A stretch of DNA of 64,000 bases from NCBI RefSeq assembly GCF_030297135.1, contig NZ_AP028066.1, forward strand, positions 248,001-312,000. Direction: 5' to 3'. The notes under the pieces are model-generated. The model was not told where the DNA came from. It searched no databases and was given only the letters and a program-made list of their open reading frames with translations. Shown in pieces: positions 44,701 to 53,894 of this stretch. This DNA is from Pseudoalteromonas apostichopi (GTDB lineage Bacteria; Pseudomonadota; Gammaproteobacteria; Enterobacterales; Alteromonadaceae). Position 1 is the first letter of the stretch, and every line of letters starts with the position of its first letter. The position numbers were made by a program, and so were the translations under genes.

Positions 44701-44726
44701 AAAAACGAACCCAAAGGTTCGTTTTT
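44701..44726 (-). terminator. Terminator of the siderophore-type receptor gene
   Basis: The 11-bp stem AAAAACGAACC/GGTTCGTTTTT with a 4-base loop and T run on both strands lies 91 bases after the receptor stop. Confidence 0.8.
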
Positions 44727-44816
44727 GTATTTAAGTCAAAGAATGTTCTGCAAAACTTTCGCTCAAGAATGCAGGCAATAACTTTGGAGTCTAAGCAACT
44801 TGCAATTAAACCTACG

Positions 44817-46916
44817 TTAAAAATTATATTGTAAGCTAACCTTATAATTTAACGGCTCACCTGGTTGGGTCCAAATTGCAGAGTATGAATTAGCGTAATA
44901 GGTTTTATCCAACACGTTATTTACAACAAACTGTAAGCTCAAATCATCATTAACATGGTAGTTTGCAAACAGATTTACCAAAGTATATGAAGGCAAATAA
45001 TAGCTAGGGTCAATCGCTTCACCTAGCCGCTCCCCAACATATTGAACCGACACACCAACTGTTGAGTTCGAATCGATTAAATCACTTAACTCTCTCTTAA
45101 TACGCACATTGGCACTATGTTTTGGAATGTTTAATAAAGGGGTGCCTTTTGGCAAACTAACCCACCAATCGGTATTAACAGTATCTTTTGCTGTTTTAGC
45201 ATCGGTGTAAGTATATGCAAGATCAAACGAAGTTTGGCTAGTAATATTACCGTGTAAGTCTAGCTCAACACCTTCACTCGTAACCTCGCCTAGAGCCCTA
45301 GATACACCTGCTTGTACGTCAGTGCTTAACATGTTGCTCTTTTGCGCATTAAATACTGTAAAGCTACCACTGACAATGTCTGTATTAAATTTAACTCCAA
45401 CTTCAATAGAGGTTGTTTCTTCAGGCTCAAATGCTTCTCCATCAGCATCGAAACCACTATTAGGTCTAAAACCTTCAGAATAACTGCTATAAAATTGCAG
45501 ATCTTCAGAGTGAGCATATACTAAACCTGCTCGAGGGCTGAAGGTGCTTTTGTCAGCCTCTGAACGCGTTAAGTTTTTATGGTTATCAATTCTTTGATCA
45601 AACCAATCGTAACGACCACCAATTTGCATTTTCCATTTTTCAGTGATGTCGACTTGGTCTTGAATATAAATACCATAGCTATTCTGTACTTCTGTGGTGT
45701 CGAATAACAGAGAACCTTCAGGCGCCGTTTTACCGTACTCAGGCTCATACATATTTATAGCGTAACTCGTGTCATCAAGAGTCGGGCGATATCTGTACCA
45801 AACCTTATCAAAATCAAACTTACTGGCATCAGCACCAATTAAAAGGTGATGAGTGAAACCTGCAGCTTTTATACTACCGCTAAGCTCTGAGCGTGCAGAT
45901 ATATAGTTAGTTTGAAAGTCACGCTGGTTATGTTGTCTGCTCAGTGTCACGCCATCAATGAAATATACTTGTCGGCTTGGAGCAAGCTCAGCATCACTTG
46001 ATTCACTCAAAAACTCTGAATCGCTATAACTAATACCTGTTAGAAGCGACCATTCTCCTAATTGATGCTCAAGGGTAAGCTGATGAGAAATAGCCTTAAC
46101 TTTTGTAGGTTTATCACTTGGCTCACCTAAAAAAGTTTCAATAGGTAGTGCATCAATTTTACCATCTACAGCAACAATACCTCGATCGAAAGTTAAACTT
46201 TGATCAACGTACTCTAGCTCATAATTCAACTTCGTTTTATCTGAAATTAGCCATAAAATTGAAGGCGTTAATACAGTTTTTTCTGATTCATGATAATCTC
46301 TAAAACCTTCACTATCTTCCACAGCACCATTAATTCTAAAAGCCACTTGGTCCGTAATTGCGTTCGTGTAGTCGCCTTCAGTGCGATAACTTTGCCAGCT
46401 ACCGGCAGTGACTTTTACATAGCCTTGCTGTGCAAACTGCGGTTTTTTTGTAATGATATTTATCGTACCGCCAGGCTCAGAGCGTCCATAGAGTGCAGAG
46501 CCTGTTCCTTTCATGATTTCTACATAATCAATATTACTCGTATCACGAACACCGCTAAAGCTTCGCCCAGATGAAAAACCGTTAATTAAAAAGCCTGATG
46601 GAATATTCTCATCACCCACTAAACCTCGTATTGCAAAGCTTTCCCATAAACCACCAAAGTCATTTTGTTCTGAAATACTTGGGGTTAAATCGAAAATGTC
46701 ACTTAAGGTGGTTACACCAGCCTCATTGAGTGTGTCTGATGAAATAAACTCGACAGATTGTGGTTGCTCATTTAAAGGAACATCCCCACGAAAAGCTTGC
46801 CTTACACCCGACACTGATATTTTTTCTATCTCTGATGGCTCTGTAGTGGCATATACGGAAGATGTAAAAATTGCGCTAATCATGATTGAAAGGGCTGATT
46901 TTTGATATCTGTTCAT
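44817..46916 (-). CDS. TonB-dependent siderophore-type receptor
   Basis: 699-residue outer-membrane receptor of the ferric-siderophore type. Signal peptide ending near SVYA; plug with EQPQSVEFISSDTLNEAG, GVRDTSNIDYVEIMKGTGSA and GRSEPGGTINIITKKPQ; barrel ending in Asn-Phe. I place the start at MNRYQKS (46916), preceded by GAGAGA, rather than 11 codons upstream. It is divergent from a DUF4198 gene, and a Fur-like palindrome sits between them. Ferric siderophore uptake is likely, but another metal complex is possible. Confidence 0.88.
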   Translation of the reverse strand: MNRYQKSALSIMISAIFTSSVYATTEPSEIEKISVSGVRQAFRGDVPLNEQPQSVEFISSDTLNEAGVTTLSDIFDLTPSISEQNDFGGLWESFAIRGLVGDENIPSGFLINGFSSGRSFSGVRDTSNIDYVEIMKGTGSALYGRSEPGGTINIITKKPQFAQQGYVKVTAGSWQSYRTEGDYTNAITDQVAFRINGAVEDSEGFRDYHESEKTVLTPSILWLISDKTKLNYELEYVDQSLTFDRGIVAVDGKIDALPIETFLGEPSDKPTKVKAISHQLTLEHQLGEWSLLTGISYSDSEFLSESSDAELAPSRQVYFIDGVTLSRQHNQRDFQTNYISARSELSGSIKAAGFTHHLLIGADASKFDFDKVWYRYRPTLDDTSYAINMYEPEYGKTAPEGSLLFDTTEVQNSYGIYIQDQVDITEKWKMQIGGRYDWFDQRIDNHKNLTRSEADKSTFSPRAGLVYAHSEDLQFYSSYSEGFRPNSGFDADGEAFEPEETTSIEVGVKFNTDIVSGSFTVFNAQKSNMLSTDVQAGVSRALGEVTSEGVELDLHGNITSQTSFDLAYTYTDAKTAKDTVNTDWWVSLPKGTPLLNIPKHSANVRIKRELSDLIDSNSTVGVSVQYVGERLGEAIDPSYYLPSYTLVNLFANYHVNDDLSLQFVVNNVLDKTYYANSYSAIWTQPGEPLNYKVSLQYNF

Positions 46917-47014
46917 TCTATCTCTCAGGTATGAATTGTAGTTATTCAATAAAGCTTGTAGTTATTAGGTAAAGATTTACATTATCCATCATTTGAACAT
47001 GCAATTAACAATAC

Positions 47015-47035
47015 TTATCATTTGCAGTATGATAA
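47015..47035. promoter_or_regulatory. Fur-like palindrome
   Basis: TTATCA-N9-TGATAA is a perfect 6-bp inverted repeat embedded in A/T-rich sequence between the receptor and the DUF4198 gene, resembling a Fur site (GATAAT-type hexamers). Imperfect, so only a candidate. Confidence 0.4.
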
Positions 47036-47124
47036 ACAATTAAACCACTGAGAACTACCCTCGCAAATAACAGAAATTAAAAAACTCAAATTAACGCTTA
47101 ATTAATAAACATTTAGAGAGAAGA

Positions 47125-47862
47125 ATGAACAAAGTTACTTTAGCCTGCATTACATTAGCCATATCAATTTCCAGCATTTACAGCGCAAAAACACAAGCAC
47201 ATGCAATATGGTTTGCTGAGCGCTCATCACAATTAGCACTGATATATGGTGAAGGTGCACAAGATTTAGACACCGTTAAGCGCCAAGACAAAGTTAAAAG
47301 AGTTACTGGTTATAACAAAGATTGGCAAGAACAAAGTGTAAAACTTGTTGAGTCAGGGCATATGATGATACTGAGCGATAACACGGTTTATGCTGTTACA
47401 GGAATGCTCGATAACGGTTTATGGAGCAAAACTAAAGATGGTAAATGGTTTGCAAGTGGCCGCGACCAAATCCCTGATGCAGTATTAAGCGAACATACAA
47501 AAAAACATGCTGTACATTTGCGTGGGCCTCTTACTAAAATTCCTCAACTTAAAGAACAACAGTTACAAATTATCCCAATAGGAAACAGCTTTTCAGATCA
47601 GAAAGGTGCATTAGTTAGTTATCGCATACTATTTAATGGTAAGGCAGTTCAAGGCGCTAAAGTGATTAATGATATTGTGAATGACCCAGATCAAAAGCCC
47701 CTAATAAGCAATGATGAAGGCATCGTGACATTGCCACTACGCAATCAAGGCTTAAACGTAGTCGCCGCTATATATGATGAAAAAAGTACAAATCTCGCTG
47801 TATTTGATAAGACCGAGCACTTAGCAACACTTTCATTTATTTTACCCCATGCAGCAGAGTAG
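47125..47862 (+). CDS. DUF4198 exported protein
   Basis: 245-residue exported protein with a signal peptide ending near TQA. The start of the mature part (HAIWFAERSSQLALIYGEGAQDLD) and the C-terminal beta-sandwich (SYRILFNGKAVQGAKV, EGIVTLPLRNQGLNVVAA) fit the DUF4198 family. Members commonly accompany TonB receptors and are thought to help handle metals at the periplasmic side. A GAGAGAAGA site precedes the ATG. It is divergent from the siderophore-type receptor. Confidence 0.8.
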   Translation: MNKVTLACITLAISISSIYSAKTQAHAIWFAERSSQLALIYGEGAQDLDTVKRQDKVKRVTGYNKDWQEQSVKLVESGHMMILSDNTVYAVTGMLDNGLWSKTKDGKWFASGRDQIPDAVLSEHTKKHAVHLRGPLTKIPQLKEQQLQIIPIGNSFSDQKGALVSYRILFNGKAVQGAKVINDIVNDPDQKPLISNDEGIVTLPLRNQGLNVVAAIYDEKSTNLAVFDKTEHLATLSFILPHAAE

Positions 47863-48227
47863 TTTTTAAATTAGCTAGTTGCACTCAAGCAAACCGCTGT
47901 GGGTCTAGACTTTCAAAAAGTCTGGGCCCTCTAGAACGTTGAACGCCCCCTTCAAAAAACAAGTAGCACACAACTCACTCACAGCCATCAAAAATCCATA
48001 AATATATTTACAAACAATGCATTAGAACTATCGCAATAGAAAAGTAAATTGACGAAAAGCTCAAAACTTCTTCATCAATGTGCGCATATTGACTTGAAAA
48101 TTAACAAGCAACACTGGGCACAACCATTCCATTTAATAAATCACTACAATCTTATTATTCCATTTTAAAGATTAAAAATGATGAGCAATACTAAACTCAT
48201 CAAATTATGAGAGTTGGGGTATTCAAA
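47863..48227. other. Gene-free stretch of 365 bases
   Basis: Only a weak hairpin (AGACTT/AAGTCT at 47907-47923) that could end the DUF4198 transcript is seen; the remainder is A/T-rich without features I can support. Confidence 0.5.
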
Positions 48228-48440
48228 ATGGTTAAGACAGTTACTTTTGCAATGATGCACTTCACAATCGCTTTTACAGTGACCTACTTTTTAACAGGTA
48301 GTTTTTTAATTGGTGGCCTGGTCGCCATTGTTGAGCCTGCAGTCAATACGGTTGCGTTTTACTTTCACGAAAAGGTTTGGCGTAATCTAGAAGGTAAGGA
48401 TGGCTTCAAACGAAACCCAGATGAGATAATGTTTGCCTAG
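48228..48440 (+). CDS. DUF2061 small membrane protein
   Basis: 70-residue membrane protein with two hydrophobic segments (FAMMHFTIAFTVTYFLTG and IGGLVAIVEPAVNTVAFYFHEKVW). The EPxxNTxxxYxHEKxW pattern is that of the DUF2061 family. Function is unknown. I start it at MVKTVTF (48228), behind a G-rich stretch, instead of the in-frame ATG seven codons earlier. Confidence 0.8.
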   Translation: MVKTVTFAMMHFTIAFTVTYFLTGSFLIGGLVAIVEPAVNTVAFYFHEKVWRNLEGKDGFKRNPDEIMFA

Positions 48441-48783
48441 CTATTAACTAGGTTGGATTGACTCCCAATACAATGAATCCCCTCATCTTACACCTCAATC
48501 TGTAAATTAAGCTTTGCCCCAACGTCGGTGGCAGAGCTACAAACTAAAACGGTTAAAGTCTTTCTCAATTAATAGCCGAAAATACTTCTTTGTAAAAGAA
48601 CTCAAGGCTTCTTTTCTAGATACATGCCAACTCGGGTTAGCTCTATCAAGCATATAGCAATGAATTTAAATGAAAAACTAGCAATTTTCTCAACTCTTTT
48701 TATTAAGTTTAAATTCTCAAAAGTTGGATTTCCCCGCCAATTTAGAGCTAACACTCAAATTAGACTTGAAATTATCTTTTTTC

Positions 48784-48800
48784 AGCTTACACTTGTACGC
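48784..48800. promoter_or_regulatory. FabR/DesT-like operator 1
   Basis: AGCTTACACTTGTACGC is an imperfect palindrome of the AGCNTACA-N-TGTANGCT type recognised by FabR/DesT TetR-family repressors of unsaturated fatty acid synthesis. Confidence 0.55.
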
Positions 48801-48807
48801 CTAGTGA

Positions 48808-48824
48808 GCGTACACTTGTAAGCT
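48808..48824. promoter_or_regulatory. FabR/DesT-like operator 2
   Basis: GCGTACACTTGTAAGCT is the same motif with its arms exchanged relative to operator 1, 24 bases away and 17 bases before the reductase start codon. Confidence 0.6.
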
Positions 48825-48840
48825 AAAGGCAAAAAAAAGA

Positions 48841-49878
48841 ATGTTATTAAATTCATTATCAAAACATTTATTGCATCATCAATCTTGGTCAGGATACTGG
48901 GAACCTGTGCTCCAGTGCTTTAAACCTGGCTGGCGCGATGGGTATTTTCGCGCACAACTAAAACATGTACACGTGTTTGCTGAACAAAGCATCGAGCTGA
49001 TTATTGAGCCAGAAAAATCATGGTCAAATCATCAAGCAGGCCAGCATATTGCGTTAACAATACAAACGAACGGGCGACTATTGACTCGCGTGTTTACCAT
49101 CGCAAGCGAACCAAAATTGGCAAAGCAAGAGCGACAAATTCGTTTATTGATCCGCAGCCAAGAGATTGGCGCATTTACGTCAAAGCTAGCAAATTTGAAG
49201 CCTGGACAATGGCTTAATATCTCTGAGCCTAAAGGCCAGTTTGTTATGCCAAATACCGCGCGCTCTATAATTATGCTTGCCGGTGGCTCTGGCATTACGC
49301 CATTTATAGCCATGCTGAAGTCTTTACCGGCTGATAGCAAACAAACCATTACCCTGCTTTATTACGCAAAGTCGAACAGCCACTGGCTTAAAGATGAGCT
49401 TGAACAACTAAAACAATCACTGAGCAATTTTGATTATCACTTACTTGAGCGCAGCAAAGACGGCGATGCGACGACATGGCTGACAACAAACGCGCATAAA
49501 CACTGGTTAGTCTGCGGCCCAGCTGCTTTATATAAGCAAGCTGCCGCTTTAGCTAAGCAATTAAATACGCCTATCGACAGTGAGCATTTCAGTGCAGTCC
49601 CTGCTGTTTTAGCAACCCCTGATAAGCACGAACTAACACTCACTCATCAGGGCAAAACATTCACTATTGATAACCAACAAACCTTACTTACTCACTTACA
49701 AGCGAATAAGCAACCTGTGACAGTTGGCTGTGGTATGGGAATTTGCCATCAATGCCAATGCGTTAAAAAGCAAGGCATCGTGCGTGATATTCGCACCGGC
49801 GAGCTCTCTGATAGCTCAGAGCAATTAATTCAACTTTGCATATCGCAACCAGTCAGTGACGTGGAGTTATCGGCATGA
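48841..49878 (+). CDS. desC: Ferredoxin/flavodoxin reductase partner of the desaturase (DesC-like)
   Basis: 345-residue electron-transfer protein: an FNR-type FAD domain (RVFTIASEP), an NAD(P)-binding domain (MLAGGSGITPFIAMLK) and a C-terminal plant-type [2Fe-2S] domain with Cys297, Cys302, Cys305 and Cys333. It would pass electrons from NAD(P)H to the membrane desaturase whose start overlaps its stop by four bases. Pseudomonas desC-desB has the same order and regulation. The spacing between AAAGG and the ATG is long. Confidence 0.9.
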   Translation: MLLNSLSKHLLHHQSWSGYWEPVLQCFKPGWRDGYFRAQLKHVHVFAEQSIELIIEPEKSWSNHQAGQHIALTIQTNGRLLTRVFTIASEPKLAKQERQIRLLIRSQEIGAFTSKLANLKPGQWLNISEPKGQFVMPNTARSIIMLAGGSGITPFIAMLKSLPADSKQTITLLYYAKSNSHWLKDELEQLKQSLSNFDYHLLERSKDGDATTWLTTNAHKHWLVCGPAALYKQAAALAKQLNTPIDSEHFSAVPAVLATPDKHELTLTHQGKTFTIDNQQTLLTHLQANKQPVTVGCGMGICHQCQCVKKQGIVRDIRTGELSDSSEQLIQLCISQPVSDVELSA

Positions 49879-50936
49879 ACACGACAAAAACAGTCAATTT
49901 TGAAAAACTAGCAACCCAACTCGATAGCATTAAAGCAGATATAAAATCGAAACTGGGTGAGCAAGATGCGAAATACATTCGCCGCGTTATTGTTTGCCAG
50001 CGTGTGTTTGAATGGAGTGGCCGTATTCTCTTAATGCTAGGCTTTATTCAGCCTGCTTTGTGGATAGTCGGTGTGCTTAGTTTAGCCACTGCAAAAATTC
50101 TCGATAACATGGAAATTGGCCATAATGTGATGCACGGCCAATATGACTGGATGAATGATAAACACATAAATTCAAAGTCTTACGAGTGGGATATAGCGTG
50201 CGATGGTTCAAGTTGGAACCGCGTTCACAACTACGAGCACCACACCTATACAAATATTATTGGTAAAGATCGTGACTTCGGCTATGGATTACTGCGTTTA
50301 TCTAATGACTTTCGTTGGCGGGTAAAAAACCTGTGGCAATTTATCACTTACCTATTGCTAAGCGTGCTGTTCCAATGGGGTGTGTCGTACCATGAAATGG
50401 CTGCCGAGCGGGTATTTTTCGGTAAGAAAAAAGATAACCGTGATTACACGGTATCGCATAGCGAACTCAAAAAACGCTTTTTTAGTAAAGGAGCACGCCA
50501 GTTAGTGAAAGACTACCTGCTTTTCCCTCTGATTGCCGGCCCTTTATTTTTGTGGGTTTTAACGGGTAACCTAGCCGCTAATTTATTACGTAACCTCTGG
50601 ACCTCTACGATTATCTTTTGCGGGCACTTTACCGGTGAAGTTGAAACATTTAAACAGCAAGACTGCGAAAATGAATCGCAAGGCCAGTGGTATTACCGCC
50701 AAGCGTTAGGCTCATCAAATATCAAAGGGGGTAACCTGTTTCATGTAATGACTGGGCACTTGAGCTATCAAATAGAGCATCACTTGTTCCCTGATTTACC
50801 TGCAAAACGTTATCGTGAGATTGCTCCTAAGGTGCAAGCTATCTTTAAAGAGCACGGCATCAATTACAATACAGGCGGCTTCTTTCGCCAGTACTTTTCT
50901 GTTGTAAAACGGATTGTGCGCTACTCTTTTCCGTAA
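49875..50936 (+). CDS. desB: Membrane acyl desaturase (DesB-like)
   Basis: 353-residue integral membrane di-iron desaturase that introduces a double bond (delta-9 type in DesB) into acyl chains. Three histidine boxes are visible: HNVMHGQ, HNYEHHTY and QIEHHLFPDLP. Membrane segments surround them. The gene overlaps the reductase gene (ATGA) and is followed by a strong terminator. Two FabR/DesT-like palindromes upstream suggest feedback by unsaturated acyl-CoA. This matters for membrane fluidity in cold sea water. Confidence 0.93.
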   Translation: MNTTKTVNFEKLATQLDSIKADIKSKLGEQDAKYIRRVIVCQRVFEWSGRILLMLGFIQPALWIVGVLSLATAKILDNMEIGHNVMHGQYDWMNDKHINSKSYEWDIACDGSSWNRVHNYEHHTYTNIIGKDRDFGYGLLRLSNDFRWRVKNLWQFITYLLLSVLFQWGVSYHEMAAERVFFGKKKDNRDYTVSHSELKKRFFSKGARQLVKDYLLFPLIAGPLFLWVLTGNLAANLLRNLWTSTIIFCGHFTGEVETFKQQDCENESQGQWYYRQALGSSNIKGGNLFHVMTGHLSYQIEHHLFPDLPAKRYREIAPKVQAIFKEHGINYNTGGFFRQYFSVVKRIVRYSFP

Positions 50937-50940
50937 TTTC

Positions 50941-50971
50941 AAAAACGCCAGTGCATTGCACTGGCGTTTTT
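50941..50971. terminator. Strong bidirectional terminator after the desaturase
   Basis: A 14-bp perfect stem (AAAAACGCCAGTGC/GCACTGGCGTTTTT) with a 3-base loop, and T runs on both strands. Confidence 0.9.
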
Positions 50972-50981
50972 ATTTTTAATA

Positions 50982-51149
50982 TCATGGTAAGGAATTAACT
51001 TTAAAAATAGGTTCATTAATTTCTAACTGTAATTCATCATCTGCTGCTTGTTCCGCGAAAGTTAAAGCTGTATTTGCAAAGTTTAGCGCTTGGACCTAAT
51101 CAGGCTTCTCTAAGTAGTTTTCTGCAATCGCAAAATTAATAGATGCATC
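50982..51149 (-). pseudogene. Remnant of a TPR-like protein, C-terminal end
   Basis: The minus strand reads DASINFAIAENYLEKPD, an in-frame TAG, then VQALNFANTALTFAEQAADD and on to a TGA at 50982, with another stop just before the first Asp. The AENYL-x4-D-xxQAL-x-FAxxAL pattern is that of tetratricopeptide helices. No start codon is available, so this is the tail of a decayed gene. Confidence 0.45.
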
Positions 51150-51243
51150 TTATGGGGTGGCAGACAAACAACTCGTGAAATTGCTCCACAGTGGGATCTT
51201 GGTAATTAATCCTAAACTATGGTTAAAGTGAGGCCTATCTAAA

Positions 51244-52098
51244 TTATTGTGCTATTTCATTAGTTGTATTATTGATCACCGCTAGGTGATAAATAATCAC
51301 TAAGTTCGCAATAAACCACAGATCTTTAATCACAAATTGACCAAGTCCAGCTAAAACCGTCGTACTGCTAAGCGCATTCGGCGCGGTAACTAAAAATGTT
51401 TGCGTCATAATAAAAACAGCGCAACAGGAAAGCCCTGCCAACACTATTAACTTGTTATTTTTGAGTAATAAGCCAACACAAAGCAACAGCACACTAACAA
51501 TGTCAAACACGCCAATCGCATTCGATGCGCCCTGCACACTAAAAACCTGATACAACCACGACATGAATGGTGATGTTTCAACAAGCGTTACAATCCCCTT
51601 TGCCTCAAAAGCAAAAAACTTCATTGCGCCTATCCAAACCAGCACTAAAGCCACTGAAGCATAATTCAAGGTAATATGCGCTTTATCACTTAAAGCATCT
51701 TTGTAAAACACAAATAAAAATAGCGGAATTACAGCAAAATACTTAATGATCCCCTGCCCTGAACCAATCACAGGAAAGCCCCCTTCACTTGCAAGCCAAC
51801 GATTAGCGCCAAACAACGCAATCAAACAGATCAGTGATATAGCAAATGCAGTGATGGTCGGAAGTGCCCTATTAATAAACCCTAAATGAGAGTGAAGGCT
51901 GGTAATGCCAACAAAGCAAAATGCAAAGCCTGCGATCATACTCATGATGTGAGCTGGCACCTGAGAGTCTAATTTATAAAACGAAAAGATACTGCCAATG
52001 GCATTGGGGTTTGCTCCCAAGATAAATGACAAACCCAATAGCGAAAAACTGATGGTGATAAGTGCAATCACTAAATTATTTGATGTACGTAAATTCAT
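51244..52098 (-). CDS. DUF417 (YkgB/RclC-like) membrane protein with N-terminal extension
   Basis: 284-residue membrane protein. The C-terminal half matches the DUF417 pattern (IGAMKFFAFEAKGIVTLVETSPFMSWLY). RclC, the E. coli member, belongs to a reactive-chlorine response but is only about 200 residues long. Here an additional N-terminal half of about 130 residues with four hydrophobic segments is fused. It is divergent from an AraC regulator (274 bases between starts), which may control it. Function is unknown. Confidence 0.75.
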   Translation of the reverse strand: MNLRTSNNLVIALITISFSLLGLSFILGANPNAIGSIFSFYKLDSQVPAHIMSMIAGFAFCFVGITSLHSHLGFINRALPTITAFAISLICLIALFGANRWLASEGGFPVIGSGQGIIKYFAVIPLFLFVFYKDALSDKAHITLNYASVALVLVWIGAMKFFAFEAKGIVTLVETSPFMSWLYQVFSVQGASNAIGVFDIVSVLLLCVGLLLKNNKLIVLAGLSCCAVFIMTQTFLVTAPNALSSTTVLAGLGQFVIKDLWFIANLVIIYHLAVINNTTNEIAQ

Positions 52099-52372
52099 AC
52101 AAACCCCTTTCTACTGATTGTTTAAAAGACCATAGTTAGTGATAAAAACATTCACACTAAAATAAAATATAAGAAAAGTCTGAGAAGAGATTTGTATAAG
52201 CAATTGAAAAATCGATATAAGTATCACTGCTATTTGCCGTTATTTGCTGTTAATTAGGCAAAAATAAATCTCTTTAATTCAATATCAGCAATTTTGTTCA
52301 AGTTTTAAGGTTGCTTGCTTCGCTATATTGGCGTAGGAATAATAACGAAGCGCACAACCTTCAGGAGCATCT

Positions 52373-53203
52373 GTGAGCAAAGACAATCACTTTAAGTACA
52401 TCAACAACGAACAGCATCAGAGCATCTCGATGTTGACTGCGACTATGAGTGATTTTACATATGCAAAGCATGCTCACGAAGAGTATTCAATTGGCATAAC
52501 TCTACAGGGGCGGCAAGATTTCTTTTGTCGTAATGCGTTTTATAAAAGCGTACCTGGCAATATTATTTTGTTTAACCCTGAAGATATTCACGATGGCCAC
52601 TCTGGCACAGAACAAAACCTAGAGTATCTAATGCTGTACATTCATCCTGATGAATTTCAGCCTTTGTTTAAAGCGCTAGGGTATAAGCAAGATTGTACAT
52701 TACGTATGGCAAACACCTTGTATGCAGATCCATTACTGCGTAATCAAGTGATTAACTTATCTAGGCTTTTACAAACCAATAGCACGAACAAAATAGAGCG
52801 AGAAGCTGCACTATTGCAAATGGCGCAGTCTTTAGTCAGGCTCAACGGCAGCCTTGATTTACCGACTTTAAGCACCCGAGTTGATAGCTTACTGCTGAGA
52901 GCAAAAGACTATATTTTGGCAAATATCGACAATGACATTTCTATTGATGACATTGCCCATGCAGCCACTATGTCGAAGTTTCATTTTATCCGCCGCTTTC
53001 GCGAGCACTTCGGTATTACTCCACATCAATATGTTTTGAACTGTCGTATTAATTATGCCCGTAGAGCGTTACAAGTTGGCCGCGATGCCACCAGCGTAGC
53101 GGTTGAATCAGGCTTTGCAGATGCAAGTCACCTCAATCGTAACTTCAAACGAGTATTCGGTATGACACCAAAACAATTTCAACTGCAATGGGCTCGAAGA
53201 TAG
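52373..53203 (+). CDS. AraC-family regulator with cupin domain
   Basis: 276-residue regulator. The N-terminal cupin-like effector domain (HAHEEYSIGITLQGRQDFFC, NPEDIHDGHSG) is followed by two AraC helix-turn-helix motifs (IDDIAHAATMSKFHFIRRFREHFG and VAVESGFADASHLNRNFKRVFG). Starts at GTG with CAGGAG before it. It is 26 bases upstream of a LysE exporter, a common pair in which the regulator controls the exporter. Confidence 0.92.
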   Translation: MSKDNHFKYINNEQHQSISMLTATMSDFTYAKHAHEEYSIGITLQGRQDFFCRNAFYKSVPGNIILFNPEDIHDGHSGTEQNLEYLMLYIHPDEFQPLFKALGYKQDCTLRMANTLYADPLLRNQVINLSRLLQTNSTNKIEREAALLQMAQSLVRLNGSLDLPTLSTRVDSLLLRAKDYILANIDNDISIDDIAHAATMSKFHFIRRFREHFGITPHQYVLNCRINYARRALQVGRDATSVAVESGFADASHLNRNFKRVFGMTPKQFQLQWARR

Positions 53204-53229
53204 AGCTAAACTACTGATTTGGAGCTGTT

Positions 53230-53832
53230 ATGGCAGATGTTTTTGCATATGCTATTGGCATTATGTACACCCCTGGGCCAATCAATTTACTCGGTTTAAG
53301 CAGTGGCTTAAATAAACAAACACGTTCACACCTTGGGTTTTTTATCGGCGTGGGTAGCGCGATGTTTATCTTATTTGTACTGCTTGGCTACCTTGGCTTA
53401 CAAATGATAAATCCGCAGTTTTTGCCTTATGTGAGCTTAATTGGTTGCGGCTATATTTTGTATATTGCTTGGAAGGTCGCAAAAGCAAAAGTACAGGTGA
53501 GTGATACCTCAGCGGATGCCTCACTTAGCTTTTTCGATGGCCTGTTTATGCAACTTTTAAATCCAAAAGCGCTGGTAGCTACTTTGCCAATTGCTACGAT
53601 TCAGTTCCCAAGCGCAGATATTACCGGAGCTGCAATCGTATTTTGGTCTTTTATTTTAGCCATCCTTGCCTTTGGTGCTCCTACAAGTTACTCGCTAGCG
53701 GGCTTAGTGCTTGGCAAACAAGTATCACGGCCGGGTGTTTTTAATGTGTTTAATAAACTAATGGCTGTTTTGTTAGTTTATGTCGCACTAATGATTGCCT
53801 ACGAGCATGTACTTACACCTTTATTGGCATAA
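53230..53832 (+). CDS. LysE-family exporter
   Basis: 200-residue inner-membrane protein with about six hydrophobic segments. YTPGPINLLGLSSGLNKQ at the N-terminus and FMQLLNPKALVATLPI are LysE/RhtB hallmarks. The substrate is an unknown amino acid or metabolite. It forms an operon with the AraC regulator upstream; TGGAG precedes the ATG. Confidence 0.9.
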   Translation: MADVFAYAIGIMYTPGPINLLGLSSGLNKQTRSHLGFFIGVGSAMFILFVLLGYLGLQMINPQFLPYVSLIGCGYILYIAWKVAKAKVQVSDTSADASLSFFDGLFMQLLNPKALVATLPIATIQFPSADITGAAIVFWSFILAILAFGAPTSYSLAGLVLGKQVSRPGVFNVFNKLMAVLLVYVALMIAYEHVLTPLLA

Positions 53833-53894
53833 AATTGATCATCCTTAGCAAACAGGCATAATAGCGTTATTCTCCAAATGGTTATTACAAAACG

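Larger units (their letters stand above)
48441..48840 (+). promoter_or_regulatory. Upstream region of the desaturase operon
   Basis: 400 bases without a gene I can support. A 9-bp inverted repeat (TTAGCTCTA/TAGAGCTAA) has arms 100 bases apart and is probably chance. The right end holds the two FabR/DesT-like palindromes just before the reductase start. Confidence 0.5.

Noticed and set aside
48636..48752. TTAGCTCTA/TAGAGCTAA inverted repeat
   Set aside because: Arms of nine bases with about 100 bases between them in A/T-rich sequence; likely chance.
48624..48821. 65-codon open frame before the desaturase operon
   Set aside because: No family resemblance, no ribosome binding site, and it runs through the FabR/DesT-like operators.
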